Positions 10,220-20,798 of a stretch of 64,000 nucleotides of DNA are shown piece by piece (position 1 is the first letter of the stretch; each line of letters starts with the position of its first letter). The notes under the pieces were generated by a model. That model was not told the origin of the DNA. It did not search any database and worked only from the letters and a program-made list of their open reading frames with translations. Origin of the DNA: Arthonia radiata (lineage: Eukaryota; Ascomycota; Arthoniomycetes; Arthoniales; Arthoniaceae); contig PSQN01000001.1 in assembly GCA_002989075.1 (NCBI GenBank), positions 905,760 to 969,759 on the forward strand, in the 5' to 3' direction. Both the position numbers and the translations under genes were made by a program.

Positions 10220-11110
10220 ATCAAGGAACGGGTAAATGCTAATGGCTAGAAGAAATGTAATGCTGGGATGCTATTGTTAGAGAAACCCTGCGAGCGCTCA
10301 TTGTTATAACGACGCGAATAACAGAGTGTCTTCGTGTGCAAAACTACCCCCATCAAGTCATGGCTATGCCATGCGCAGGTAAATCTACAGTCTTAGAATG
10401 ACAAACTTGCTTAGGCCCAAGATTCGCGGTGCGGCTCAGGGCAACTCCATATCGTTACCCTATTTCGAAATGGTACTCCCCCCAAGAATAGAAAGATAGG
10501 GGCCTGAATACCTAAGTCTTGGCGCTAAGTGGATAGTATTACCGCTTGCGCTCTCTACCATCTAGCCCTTACCTATACCTAGGTCCTCCCGTAGGTATTG
10601 TCTCTCTACGCTTCGCTACGGGGTACCCTCTCGCGGGCCCCTCCCTGGTTTAGCTCAACCTACGTTTCAGAAGTTATACCAGCCCTCTAGTAGAAGGAAT
10701 ATAGTTCAGTGTTTGCGGGGTAATTGGTAAATTTGGAGCTGCCCCGTAGAAATGGGGTGACGATTTGGGATTGCCCTGAGCCGCACCGCGATATTCGCCT
10801 TTTACGGTCGCTATTAACCATCCTAGCTATTTTGGTACTTATTCCGTCGTACTATAACGACATGTATCGTCGCGAAAGGCGCGCCACAATGTAGCCCACC
10901 ATCACGTCGTTGTGTTGCTCGGACCAGAACCAAATGCAGGGTTGGGAGAATTGAAGCAATGGCACTTTCTTTACGTTAGTGAGGTTGACATTCCCATACT
11001 GAAGCTACCGTTTAAGCGCGATCTGGATACAAGGCTGACAACTCCACATACAGTGAGGCGCTCGTACTCAATATATCGCGCGTTGGTCGACGTTTATGTT
11101 TCAGGTATGC
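10220..11110. other. Intergenic holding a MITE-like inverted repeat
   Basis: No gene supported. Most of the interval is taken by the 375-bp inverted-repeat element at about 10421-10798. The rest is the upstream region of the 298-aa gene and the 3' flank of the nuclease-like gene. Confidence 0.55.
10421..10798. mobile_element. MITE-like element with ~50-bp terminal inverted repeats
   Basis: The left end (about 10423-10473) reads CGCGGTGCGGCTCAGGGCAA and is repeated as its reverse complement at the right end (about 10741-10791), with 20 identical bases and then lower similarity over roughly 50 bp. The ~270 bp between the ends is non-coding and contains short palindromic stretches such as CTACGCTTCGCTACGGGGTA. 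Size, ends and lack of coding capacity fit a non-autonomous DNA transposon (MITE). I could not settle a target-site duplication because the outermost bases have diverged. The superfamily is not known. Confidence 0.7.
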
Positions 11111-13179
11111 TCAAGCCGCTTTACAATAGATGTAACCAGGCCCTTTGGTACCCCAATTCGTACTCCAATAGCGGACTTGTTTGTTCTCGTCCCGACTGAG
11201 CCGGTCCGATTTGATGTCTACCCAGCCTTGCTCTGGCACCTTCAATTTGTACGTGCCGGAGAACGTGCTTGCTTTGAGGCGCCAGGCCGCGGAGGGCGGG
11301 ACTAGCACGCGCTCGGCTTTTGAGCATGTGACGTCGGCGTGAGGTCGGTATGCAAGTTGCTGTTGTGCGCCGCCTGACGTGTAGGTGGACTCGTTGCTGG
11401 AGGTTTTCTGCTCCTTGAAAGTGCCACGGGGAGGTGACATGCGGTCGCGTTTGTTGCCGGTTGATGGACCCTGAGACTAAGCGTTGATGTTAAATCATTC
11501 ATTGTAAGTATGAGAAAGAGGGTATGCGATTGCCCTAGACTTACGCCGCCAGACTTGAAGTCGGTCAAATTGTATACCTCTTTGGGCAGGGGTGGTAGCA
11601 TCCTTACAAACAAAACGTCAGCACAGCCCCTTTCGAAATTTCGGATTAAATAGAGCATTCTGAGGCAATGCCAGCGCGCTAGCTGCCTGAAAATCGTTGG
11701 GGAGCAACAGAACGGAAGGTGTGCATGCTCTAAGGCTTACCCAGAGGTTTGTTCGCGTGCGGCCATCAGCATGAGATAGAGCATTGCCTGCTTTGTCGTA
11801 ACATCTCTGCCTGCCGACTCTGCTACAGCGCTCGAGCTTCCACGATAGTTTGTAGCAGAATTACGCAAATGATCTGCAGCTTGTTAACAGCAGATTTAAA
11901 GTCCAGAACATCGAGTCATACCGGTACTGCGAATTACTTCAGAGAGATAGAGGCTGCAGCGACGGCTGCAATCGAGAAAGTCAGTCGCAAGCGGGTGGGG
12001 GGGGGNNNNNNNNNGGGGGGGGGGTGAAGACAAAGTAGGCTGCTTGCTCTGGACTCACTTGGCATCCTGTTCAAACCTCACCAACACGGTCTCCTGATAT
12101 GTAGAGATGAATCCAAGTTTGGCTCCGGTCATCTCCATATAGAGGAAGAGCTGCCCAAGTGCATGTCCGAAGTGGTTCGTCGTATAGCCGTTACGGTAGT
12201 TCACAATTTCCTGTCTCATGTTCTTGACAGTCCAGCAAGTTTTGAGTTCTCCTACGCGTTCCGGTGTTAGCAGTGTTGTCTCTACACAGCACACGAGCAG
12301 CTCGCTTCAAGGGGTTCGTAGCTAGGCTGTAACTCACCGACGGCTCTGGCGTGCTTGTCTTCACAAGTCAGGACGATATCAGCTTCGATTTTGCTTGTGT
12401 CAATGCTACTCCAACGACTAGTGTGCCGATACAAGGGTGGACAAATCCGTCCGTCGCCTGAGAACGTTACAGTCAGTACGTGGCAGTCCTGACCATTGCA
12501 AACCCACATCTAGTGGCCCGAGGGGGTACGCGACGCTTTACGGTAGTCGCTTGTGTTTGTTTTCTGGTCAATGGGCAGGCTGTTCCGTTGTTGATACTGG
12601 CCAGGTCATCTGGACAGCAGTCGCGTCTACTCCGTCGGCCTTTGTTTGCAGCGATCCAGCCAAAGCCGTGCGCTTAGCGCTGCACTTACCAACGCGTGGT
12701 TTGGGAAGAAGCGCGGCCATCGGACCTAAACTTGCGTCTTGTCTCCTGGCATTGATTTGCTTGAATGCTTCGACGGCAGGTACTAAGGCATTCTCGGCGA
12801 ACCTGCCTTGCAGGGAGTGCTCGTTTCCACACTGAAATGTTTCGCGTCTAGGTGTAGGGTTAGAGCAGACGGCTCTCTGGAATATGGTTGACAGAGGCGT
12901 AGACGTCGAGAACACTCTTGCGCATACTTACCGGAGTCTCCAATCATCATCACCGTCCTCAGCTAAATGCTCTGCACGCCATGAGATAGCATGCCCAGCT
13001 TGTCTAATCGCTTCGGTAATTGTGGTCTCAAAATTCGACCAATTGTTTACTATATTGTTGTCTGCAAGATACGCTTCTCTGACGGACGGGTTGGTAGTGA
13101 GACTGGCCACGGGTCGTGAGTCGCCGATCAGCAAGTCGGGTAATGGCTGAGCCAGGAACTGCAGTGGTGTTGCGAGCAT
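11111..13179 (-). CDS. PD-(D/E)XK nuclease-like fungal protein, 8 exons
   Basis: Exons on the minus strand: 13179-12932, 12874-12690, 12457-12338, 12251-12059, 11965-11922, 11822-11741, 11686-11545, 11476-11111. All phases fit and give 459 residues. After a Trp/Ser-rich lead (HTSRWSSIDTSKIEADIVL) comes an acidic Asp in ADIVL, then GELKTCW about 14 residues later. This is the D...ExK pattern of the PD-(D/E)XK nuclease fold seen in fungal proteins that often accompany kinase-like domains. It is followed by GQLFLYMEMTGAKLGFISTY, the helix-strand unit typical of that family (a gatekeeping Q and a strand ending in STY). The C-terminal 120 residues are a separate Lys/Ser-rich, beta-prone segment without a known match. 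The third intron is 232... nt long by my model (12458-12689), the others are 51-95 nt apart from the gap-bearing one. Nuclease activity is inferred, not shown. Divergent neighbour: the kinase-like gene at 13954. Confidence 0.7.
12006..12014. other. Assembly gap (9 N) inside a poly-G tract
   Basis: Nine N bases are flanked by G runs of about 12 and 10. The gap falls in an intron of the nuclease-like gene (between the exons ending at 12059 and starting at 11965), so the protein model is not affected unless the true gap is long. The G homopolymer itself probably caused the gap. Confidence 0.99.
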
Positions 13180-13953
13180 ATTGAAGACGTTTCACCCCGT
13201 GCTGTAGGCTGCTATCAATTTCGGTGGCGGGCGAGCCGTGGCCCGCTTTGGAAACCCTTGTTGAATGCCTGTGTCTTGGCGATGGAGACAGATTTCACCT
13301 GCACAATGGGTTGCCACGCGTAGGCTACGCTATTAGATAGCAAGGTGACCGATCGGGTTCTGAGATGCTAAGATGAGAAAGGAGGTCCCGAAGAACGTTC
13401 AGGGAAAGTATTGATCAAGACCTGAGAGTCACATTTGGTCGTCTTTTAGAACTCTTATACTACTGTAACAGCGTACATTGACTGCCAACATGGTCTGTCC
13501 GCGAGGCGTTGCATGCACCTAGCACCTGGCGTCGGCTGTTTGACGTTTGCCTTGATGCTGGCCACTTACTCAAAAGGCTGAGAACTAACGCCGGCGTCTA
13601 ACAGCGAGGAAGCCTTATTGTTTTCGCGGCATTTCCGTTGAAACACATTCGCAAGACGCTACCGTGAGATTGCTGGATGGGTCTGCTTCTTTCACGCGTT
13701 CGCATACGCGCTGGGCCTTCATGGCCGTGGCGCAGCTGGCGTGGGCGGTTAATGCAGGGCTCGAGGGCACACGTTTCAAGCGCGCGCCTTGAATCCACCC
13801 CCACAGTAGCCACCTCTGCTTGCTGAAGAAGCTCACAGACGATTCAGAGGTAGATATTGTCGTGTTCAAAACGTGAACGCGCTGTTGAAAGTGGAAGACA
13901 AAGGTGAGGCTGGGGCTTGAATTGGGAAAACGCCGCTAGACCATTTTTGGACA
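13180..13953. other. 774-bp divergent promoter region
   Basis: The interval separates the start of the minus-strand nuclease-like gene from the start of the plus-strand kinase-like gene, so it should hold both promoters. The short frames inside show no protein-like features, and I see no clear repeat. Confidence 0.5.
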
Positions 13954-15039
13954 ATGGCTTCCTCCGATCACGTTTACCCTTCTCCAGACTGCCCAGCATT
14001 TCCGCTTTGCACAACTTCCGTTCCACAGCCAGATGTGATATACGTAGATATGGGAGTCGTTGGCTTGTCTGACTTGTTCAGCAAAGACGACTTCATTGGT
14101 CGCACGATCACGTTTACGACCACAGGGCAATGGAAGCTGACCGAACTTATCAACGCATCATGCCATCACTACGATATCTCGACCGGCTTTGCTGAATCGA
14201 CGGGCGTTTTCCTCTGCAAAGCACTGCAAGACACCTCACATGGCCCGCGAGGTCGCGAAGCCATCATGAAGGTGTTCATTCAGCACGATCCGTGCGAAGT
14301 GCGGCATGGCGGCTTCCAGGACGTCGAGCCGGCCACCATACCCGCTTCACTGGCCAGCGAAGAGTTTTACTGGCTCGAGCTGCTTACGGATCGAGACTGC
14401 AAGAGCATACCACAATGGTTTGAAAGTTTGTTCGATGTGCAGTCGAGCGATATGCCTTTTCCCGGCGGGTTCTTGAATTGCCTAGTGGAACAAAGGCTAC
14501 CTGGTTGCAACCTTGCGTACTTCTGGCAGAACTATAACAGGACGCAACGAGATGAGATACGCGATGCGTTCAAAGTCGCTATGAGGTGATTCAAGAGTGT
14601 ACTGTGGGTTATTAGTCAGCAGCGCTGACTTCGAACAGTGACATGCTACGCTGCCGTATTTACCACTCAGATGCGGCTCCCCGAAACATCATGTGGGACG
14701 AAGCAGGCAAGCGATGGTGAGTTCCATAAATGGAGGCGAACAGACTAATGCTGACCACACTTGTGCATAGCTATCTCATCGACTTTGAAAGCTGCGCTGA
14801 GCGTAAGTCCACTAACTTTCTTCAGGTGGACATGACTATGAAGCGCATATGCTGACACATCTGCAGTACCAGAGCCAAAAGAGTTCAGTCACTACAATTT
14901 CTACATGTATGATTTGGATGAGAACGATGACAGCTCAGCGTGGGATAGCGACAAGTCTCTCTCCCCAACGCGCGGCTCTAGCTCGGACGAAGACCGACCA
15001 ACTACTATTGGCGCATGGCCTGAGGAGTGGCCACCTTGA
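13954..15039 (+). CDS. Fungal protein kinase-like protein, 4 exons
   Basis: Exons 13954-14585, 14639-14716, 14771-14802 and 14867-15039 join in phase to give 304 residues. Introns are about 53-64 nt with GTRAGY-type donors. The C-terminal part carries the catalytic-loop look-alike YHSDAAPRNIMWD (HxDxxxxN) and, after the next intron, YLIDFESC, where DFE replaces the usual DFG metal-binding motif. The N-lobe keeps the strand IMKVFIQHD, whose Lys fits the ATP-binding position, and EEFYWLELL with a matching Glu further on. No glycine loop is clear, so activity may be weak or altered. This type is widespread in filamentous fungi as short, degenerate kinases. It is transcribed away from the PD-(D/E)XK-like gene and converges with rrg9 with only 74 bp between stop codons. 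Confidence 0.75.
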
Positions 15040-15113
15040 AGTACGCGCAAGATTTGTTGCGCCGCAAGTCAATCAATCAGATCGCAAATCCCACTGGATC
15101 AACATCAAGAGAT

Positions 15114-16214
15114 TCATCCGATACGGCCAGTCAACCCACCAAGCCACGCCCTCCCGCCTTCAACGTCCTGACCACCACTAGGCCCGCCAACACGGCCGCT
15201 TCTCTCACGACCTCCACCACCGAACCCACCACTATCCTCTTGCCTCCGACTCCTATCCTGCGCAACCCTCCTCGGACCAGTCCCAATTCCCCTACTCCTC
15301 CAAGCCCTCGGCGCATGCACACCCTGCTCCACCAACCCCTTCCAGATTCTCTCCCCACGCCTCTCCCAGCGCTCCCTCTTCGCTTCTTCCTCCTCCGGAC
15401 TCGGCCGCCACTTACTCTTCAGTATCCTCCTAATGGCTTCCGGCGACACTTCAAATTGTTTCGACAGCGTGGCCGTAGAGAACGCGGAGGGGTCGTGCGC
15501 ATGCAGCGCGCGTATACCGTCTTGTGCGTCTGGCGAGAGTTTCTTTGGAGGCGCCCAGCCTGTGGGGAACTTTTCGCGGAGGATGGATGTTTGTGTTTGC
15601 CAGGGTTCGCGTTTGGGTGGGGTCCATTGAGGGGGTGTGGGTTTGGTGTCGGATTTATTTGTGGGCGCGGTGTCTCTCGAGGACGTAATCTTGGACATTG
15701 TATTTTTTTGATCTCTTCTCGGAATTTTCAAGCTTTCAGAGGCAGCGGCGTCTCTCCTGGCAGCTTTCACAGCTTCCGCAAGACCCTCTTGTGTATCCGG
15801 AACATCACCCTCCCTCAGATCTTCGCGTATCTCGATCGCGGGATCCATTGCTTCCATCACATCAACCTCATCTTCTGCGCCTTCCCTCTTTTGCTTCGTC
15901 CCATCATTTCCCCTAATCTTCCGCGGCATTTCCACCTCCTTCTTGCTAGCGCCCAGTATCACGCTGGACGGTATACTCGCAACATCAAACGGCACGAATC
16001 CATCTGCCTCGAGTCCTCCAGTTACAGCAAGCTCATTGCGCCGCTGTGAGGAGGATGTGGCACATCGAAGAGGATGCGTAGAAAAGCCGCGGCGTCGGTG
16101 GAGGCGCGCTGTGTGCTGGAATGCGCGTGCTGCTATAGCGCGCTGCGTGAAGGACGAGAGGGAGAACGCATCAAAGCAGGCGGCCAAGGGCCTGCTGTAC
16201 GCTGCGACGGCCAT
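15114..16214 (-). CDS. rrg9: Required for respiratory growth protein 9 (Rrg9)
   Basis: Rrg9 (neugrin-related) is a mitochondrial protein needed to keep mitochondrial DNA and respiration in yeast. The conserved core is visible in the middle: REPWQTQTSILREKFPTGW, then LSPDAQDGIRALH and the signature VSPEAIRRILKSKWRPSPEE. The first in-frame ATG at 16214 (MAVAAYSRPL) is chosen. It gives 366 residues and an Arg/Ala/Ser-rich, acid-poor N-terminus that fits a mitochondrial targeting peptide. A frame extends further upstream but without an ATG. The C-terminal 70 residues are Gly/Arg-rich and not conserved. No intron is needed. Confidence 0.88.
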   Translation of the reverse strand: MAVAAYSRPLAACFDAFSLSSFTQRAIAARAFQHTARLHRRRGFSTHPLRCATSSSQRRNELAVTGGLEADGFVPFDVASIPSSVILGASKKEVEMPRKIRGNDGTKQKREGAEDEVDVMEAMDPAIEIREDLREGDVPDTQEGLAEAVKAARRDAAASESLKIPRRDQKNTMSKITSSRDTAPTNKSDTKPTPPQWTPPKREPWQTQTSILREKFPTGWAPPKKLSPDAQDGIRALHAHDPSAFSTATLSKQFEVSPEAIRRILKSKWRPSPEEEEAKRERWERRGERIWKGLVEQGVHAPRAWRSRGIGTGPRRVAQDRSRRQEDSGGFGGGGRERSGRVGGPSGGQDVEGGRAWLGGLTGRIG

Positions 16215-16648
16215 GGTGCTGTTTCTACAAGATCCCAAGTGGTGGACGATTAATGCAGGGGAGATCGCAATAGCGCGCTAGTCCACATTTGGGAGCGCGC
16301 TAGGTTCGGCGTCAACGCCATCGAGTTGCATGTTCGATATTTGAACTCGGAGCGAAAATCTGGGTGGGTGCGCATGCCTGCTTTATTGAAAATCTGGGAA
16401 AGCGATGCGGGCTGAGAAGTTGCAGCGTCGCGGCGTTGAGAGCAGGTACTCATCCGTCTCATTCCATCGTGCTTCCACTCAACTGCAGCACAGTACGAGC
16501 CAACTCAAAGGATTACGATAAAACTTGATGAACTCACGCCTGGCTGGGAGCATGATGGAATGCAATGTGCTGTACGCGATACCAAGTCATCATACATCAC
16601 TACAAACTTCACACGACCAGAGTAAATACTCACCAGGAGCACACCCAT
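16215..16648. other. Intergenic, rrg9 upstream region
   Basis: About 430 bp between the rrg9 start and the 3' end of the next minus-strand gene. It should hold the rrg9 promoter and the terminator of the upstream gene. Nothing else is seen. Confidence 0.5.
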
Positions 16649-19351
16649 CTAATACTTCACCCACCTATCCATGGCGCCCTTCAACTCATTCTCCAACTTC
16701 TGCTTCTCCGCACGCCGCACGTTCTTCGCATGCGCTTTCAACCCCCACGTCCCCTTCCCAGTCACCCCCTTACCCTCATTAGCCTGCTCCAACCACTGAT
16801 CCGCCTTCGCTTTCTCTTCGTCTTCTTTCGTCTCCTCCGCCAATTGCTCTTTCAGCGATGCGAGCATGGCCTTGAACTGCGGACCTAGATTCGTCTTCGA
16901 CCCGACTTCAGTTGACAAAGCTTCCCACTCCACGATGATATCGGCCAGAGTCTTACCGTGAGCAAGTTGGCGATCGATATCCAGCGCCAGGTCCTCAACG
17001 AGATGATCTACAGTATCCAAACTAGCATTGCTCATGGCATTCGAGGCAATACTAAACGCGCGCGGACGCTCTGAAGACACAGGCAACGGCAGCTTCTTCA
17101 TCGGCGGAGCCGGAAAGTTGCTTAAGCTCGGCGCACCCATCGATGAGCGCTGCGAGGAACTAGGCATGGAAATTGTATTACCGCTGTGTGGCGTATCCGG
17201 CGTCGAAACAGCACCAGGACGCATCCAATCGCTTCCGCTGGACGCCGCGGGGCGAGATCGAGGGCTGAAAGAGAAGTTAGCGAAGTACTCCGGAGTGTTC
17301 TGACCTCGACCGCCGCCGCGGATACTACCTGGTGTGGAGGGCGTGGTGGCGGAGAAGTACGAGCGGGGGAGGTCGTAGTTTGAGCTTGTCGTGGGGATGC
17401 GGAGGCCTTGATTATGACGGGGTTGTGCAGGTGCGGGTGCAGCACGTGGTTTCATGAATGTGCTGCTGACTGCGTGGGAGATGCCGAGGCCGTGGTTGGG
17501 TTGTGCTGCAGGAGGGGCTGGGGCAGCGCGCGGCTTCATGAATGTGCTGCTGACGGGGTGGGAGATGCCGAGACCTACCTGCGCTGGGTTGTTGGTGGTG
17601 GCGTAGTAACGGGGCATACCTTGACGCTGAGTCTCGAGGTGGGCGCGTGCGGCGTACTGGCTGGGTACGGGCAAAGGTCGCTCGGAGGCATCGCTGCCGA
17701 ACATGATCCGCTCATTGTCGTTCCAGCGGTCCGCAGGCTGGTAGCGAGGTGGTGCTGCAGTCGCAGGTGTCGGCGAGCCGAACATGGCGCTCATAACCCA
17801 CTGCATCACGGAGCGTGGAGGCTGAGGGACAACTGGGGCATCTTCAATTGGCTCACCTTGCCATAGCTCAGGACCCTCACTGAAGGAGGTGCGGTGGATC
17901 CAGCCTCGCACACGGTCGTTGACGCGGCGGAGATAGTCCTCCGCAAAGAGGGCAACCTGACCGGGAGTTGGCATCTCCTCGGACGGTGCTGGATTGAACG
18001 ACAGCCCGCCTGGCCAGATACGATACTTCTCCGAGCGGATGCTGCTCTCAGGGGTAGTATACGCATCCTGGACGCCTCGCTCTAGGTGAGCCCACTCGTA
18101 GTCGGAGAAGCTGTCATACGTGTTCGATGATGACGCAGGCACGGTCGAGATTGACTGGGTAGGATGGGAAGCTGTGGAGTGCAAGAAAGGGAGGTTCTCA
18201 AGATGAGCCCACTCGTGTTGAGCAAAGCTGCCGTCACTGCTGGATGCGTAACCGGAGTGGTGCGGAGCGTGAACGTCGATAGGTTGGCTCGCAACTTGAG
18301 AACGGAGCACCGGAAAGGCTTCGATTGAACTTGTCGCAGGGGCGTAGCCAAAACCAGATACAACCGTTGATGGAGGCGCGCCCGTGAAGCCCTGGGAAGG
18401 CAGGCATGGGAAAGCCTCGACTGAGCCTGCAAGTCCTCCGAAACTGCTTGTCGATGAGAAGCTGGGTCGTCGCTCAGTGGAAAGCGTGGGGAAGCGATAG
18501 TAGTCACCCGTGTGCTGGAGGGAACTCTGCCGCGAGCTCGAGCCAGTTGAGGGCTCTGAGTAATACAAGGGAGGTTGCGGAACTGGGTGATGATTAGCTG
18601 GCCGAGCTTTGAGGGGTGGTACTACCTGTGCTGGTTTAGGCTTCATGTCCACCTGTGACGCCCGCAGAGGATTGGTGGGAACTGCGGCAGCCACATGCGA
18701 CAATGGAGACACAGGAGCGTAATCTTCAACCTGCTCTGCGCCGGATTCCATCTGTGAGACGGGGCTCACAGCAGTCGGAGGAAGACCCACGCCGCCATCA
18801 GAACCAGTTGTCGAGGACGGCGTAGGAATGGTCTGACATGGAAGTGGCACGCCACCTTCATCGTCAGCATCACTGCTTGGAGCGTCCGAAGACTGGAGCC
18901 AGTAACTACCCGTTCGCGAAAGGTTATTGTAGTATCGGATGATATCTTGGACCTGAGAAGCAGTGCTCGGTGCTCGCTGAAACTCATCTGTCGATGCGAC
19001 AGCTTCCTGTGCCTCTGCAGGTGAGCTTTGGCGACGCTGCATCTGGGCAGCCGCACATGCCATCACATCTGCCATTGTGCTGTGCGGACACTGACAGATG
19101 TCACATGTCGGACGCACGCCTGGCAGCCGCAGAGGGACTGGAGCATGTCGAGCGAGCTTCTTTGAGACTGAAGCAACTGTTTGCGGTGTCTGAGGCTTCT
19201 CAGCGGGGACGTTGAGTAGATCACGCATTTGTGTACGGGCCGAAAACCTACGGCTTGGTCCTGAGTTACGCGCACCGCTTAGGTTTGCTCGCCCGGCGTT
19301 CGATGGTCGGCGAACGGCGGGTTGGGAAAGTGTGGTCTTCTCAGAGCTCAT
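16649..19351 (-). CDS. Large disordered fungal protein, ~900 aa
   Basis: No named family recognised. The open frame goes up to an ATG at 19432, but the first 27 codons look like translated intron: that ATG is followed at once by a GTAAGC donor and a GGCAG acceptor 61 nt later, and splicing would close that frame. I therefore prefer the ATG at 19351 (MSSEKTTLSQPAVRR). Features: a Ser/Pro/Gln-rich low-complexity body, a short Cys pair TCDICQC near residue 85, two imperfect repeats of LGISHPVSSTFMKPRAAPAP near the middle, and a charged coiled-coil-like C-terminus (about the last 130 residues, with LKAHAKNVRRAEKQKLENEL). The conserved-looking C-terminus suggests a scaffold or regulatory protein. 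Function unknown. Confidence 0.7.
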   Translation of the reverse strand: MSSEKTTLSQPAVRRPSNAGRANLSGARNSGPSRRFSARTQMRDLLNVPAEKPQTPQTVASVSKKLARHAPVPLRLPGVRPTCDICQCPHSTMADVMACAAAQMQRRQSSPAEAQEAVASTDEFQRAPSTASQVQDIIRYYNNLSRTGSYWLQSSDAPSSDADDEGGVPLPCQTIPTPSSTTGSDGGVGLPPTAVSPVSQMESGAEQVEDYAPVSPLSHVAAAVPTNPLRASQVDMKPKPAQVVPPLKARPANHHPVPQPPLYYSEPSTGSSSRQSSLQHTGDYYRFPTLSTERRPSFSSTSSFGGLAGSVEAFPCLPSQGFTGAPPSTVVSGFGYAPATSSIEAFPVLRSQVASQPIDVHAPHHSGYASSSDGSFAQHEWAHLENLPFLHSTASHPTQSISTVPASSSNTYDSFSDYEWAHLERGVQDAYTTPESSIRSEKYRIWPGGLSFNPAPSEEMPTPGQVALFAEDYLRRVNDRVRGWIHRTSFSEGPELWQGEPIEDAPVVPQPPRSVMQWVMSAMFGSPTPATAAPPRYQPADRWNDNERIMFGSDASERPLPVPSQYAARAHLETQRQGMPRYYATTNNPAQVGLGISHPVSSTFMKPRAAPAPPAAQPNHGLGISHAVSSTFMKPRAAPAPAQPRHNQGLRIPTTSSNYDLPRSYFSATTPSTPGSIRGGGRGQNTPEYFANFSFSPRSRPAASSGSDWMRPGAVSTPDTPHSGNTISMPSSSQRSSMGAPSLSNFPAPPMKKLPLPVSSERPRAFSIASNAMSNASLDTVDHLVEDLALDIDRQLAHGKTLADIIVEWEALSTEVGSKTNLGPQFKAMLASLKEQLAEETKEDEEKAKADQWLEQANEGKGVTGKGTWGLKAHAKNVRRAEKQKLENELKGAMDRWVKY

Positions 19352-20798
19352 GTATATCTTACTGCCAACAATCTTGTATGTTCGTTTGGTGTGGGACTTG
19401 TTGATTTTGGTGTTTGGCTTACCGTTGGACATAGAGATGGCCTCTGGTCAACTCGGTCCGTGTGAATTGAAGAAGGCTCTCTTACCTGCGAGAGCGAGAG
19501 GTTGCGAGGTACACTGTACTCTGCGAAAGATAGATACTGAAATGCAAGCTTACCAAATGCAAAGCGAGATACGAGATGGACTGAATGATACTGGGATTCT
19601 TACAGGGCTGACAGAAGGGAAGAAAGCAGCATATTGAGGGCCAGCCTGGACGGAATTGACAACTCACGCACACGGTATGCTGCCATTGTACAATTACAGT
19701 GTGCGTAGAACTCGTCACGATGTATGAGGTTGCACGCTGAAGACACTGTGGATGACCGCACAGTGTATTCGGAATCTCTGAGATTGTTCGAGAGCTCTAT
19801 GGAGCTGGTCATGCCTTTGTTCGGGTAGTAAGAACAAAGACTAATACAATGACTTTGTCAAGGCCCCGAGCTGATGATGCGATGAATTTCGACCAAGGTC
19901 GCAAACGATAGTCCCTGCTCGGAGAGTTACATTGAGACCTTGCGCACGAATGAGCTTGATGGCGTCGGCATGTGGGAAGAGGAGTAGTTGGAATTGTATA
20001 TGAGAACACAAGGAAGAGCAGCGTCGGGTGGTTGAATTGGATCAAGGGATGAGGAAATTACTTCGCGCCATGATCACGTGAGTAAACAGAAGCGGCTAGC
20101 TTGATCCCCTGAGCCCAGATTGGCTCCTCCCGGGGAAGGTGGCTCCGCCAGAACGCTTCTTCTCTTCTATCTTATATGCTTGAGAGAAGGATAAAGAGAA
20201 TTCAAAAGATCTGTCGTTTTCGAGAAAGTCGCAAAATGCAGTTCGTTGATATGACGGTGGTCTTCACTGCCAATCAAAGAGCCGTGCCTGACCTCAAGCA
20301 TGATACCTCACAGACTCGCAAGTTTGCTTTCAGCATCATGCTTCAAAGCACTTTCTTGAACTTGATGAGTTGGGGAGTCGCTGCTAACGCTTGTATAGCC
20401 TACGCGTCGTCACGAGCTAGCGTTCGACCATTCGGTGCATAAGCAATCGCATACGCCCAAATGGACATCACGTTCAGTATCCAGGAACAGAAATTCATGT
20501 TGAACAGCATACGCAAGAATGCACGAAGAGTCGCCTTCGAGACCCGTCGCCAGTTCTCTAGTCATCACATTCAAGCCACAAAACGCAGACAATGGTCCTT
20601 TGTGCATACCCTTCTTTGACCATCCACATGGCCACCATGCCTTCTCCTACCTTTATGAGCCACAGTGCCCCTTCAGTCTTCCTCCCAGTCTCCATTCTAC
20701 CCTCATACGTCACCCCTTGTCTTCCACCATTTCCCTTTCTGTTCATTCTTACTAGTCGTTGTCGTTCAGCTACATCTTAGTATTTCTGCGTTTCAGCC
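19352..20798. other. Intergenic, divergent promoter region (~1.4 kb)
   Basis: The interval lies between a minus-strand and a plus-strand gene start. It contains a probable 5'UTR intron of the minus-strand gene (about 19362-19422). The part at 20630-20790 is C/T-rich, as expected just upstream of a gene start. Short open frames here (for example 20176-20442) have no recognisable features and are not called. Confidence 0.5.

Noticed and set aside
20176-20442. 88-codon plus-strand frame
   Set aside because: Without a signal peptide, domain or splice site. It lies in a promoter region and is not distinguishable from chance.
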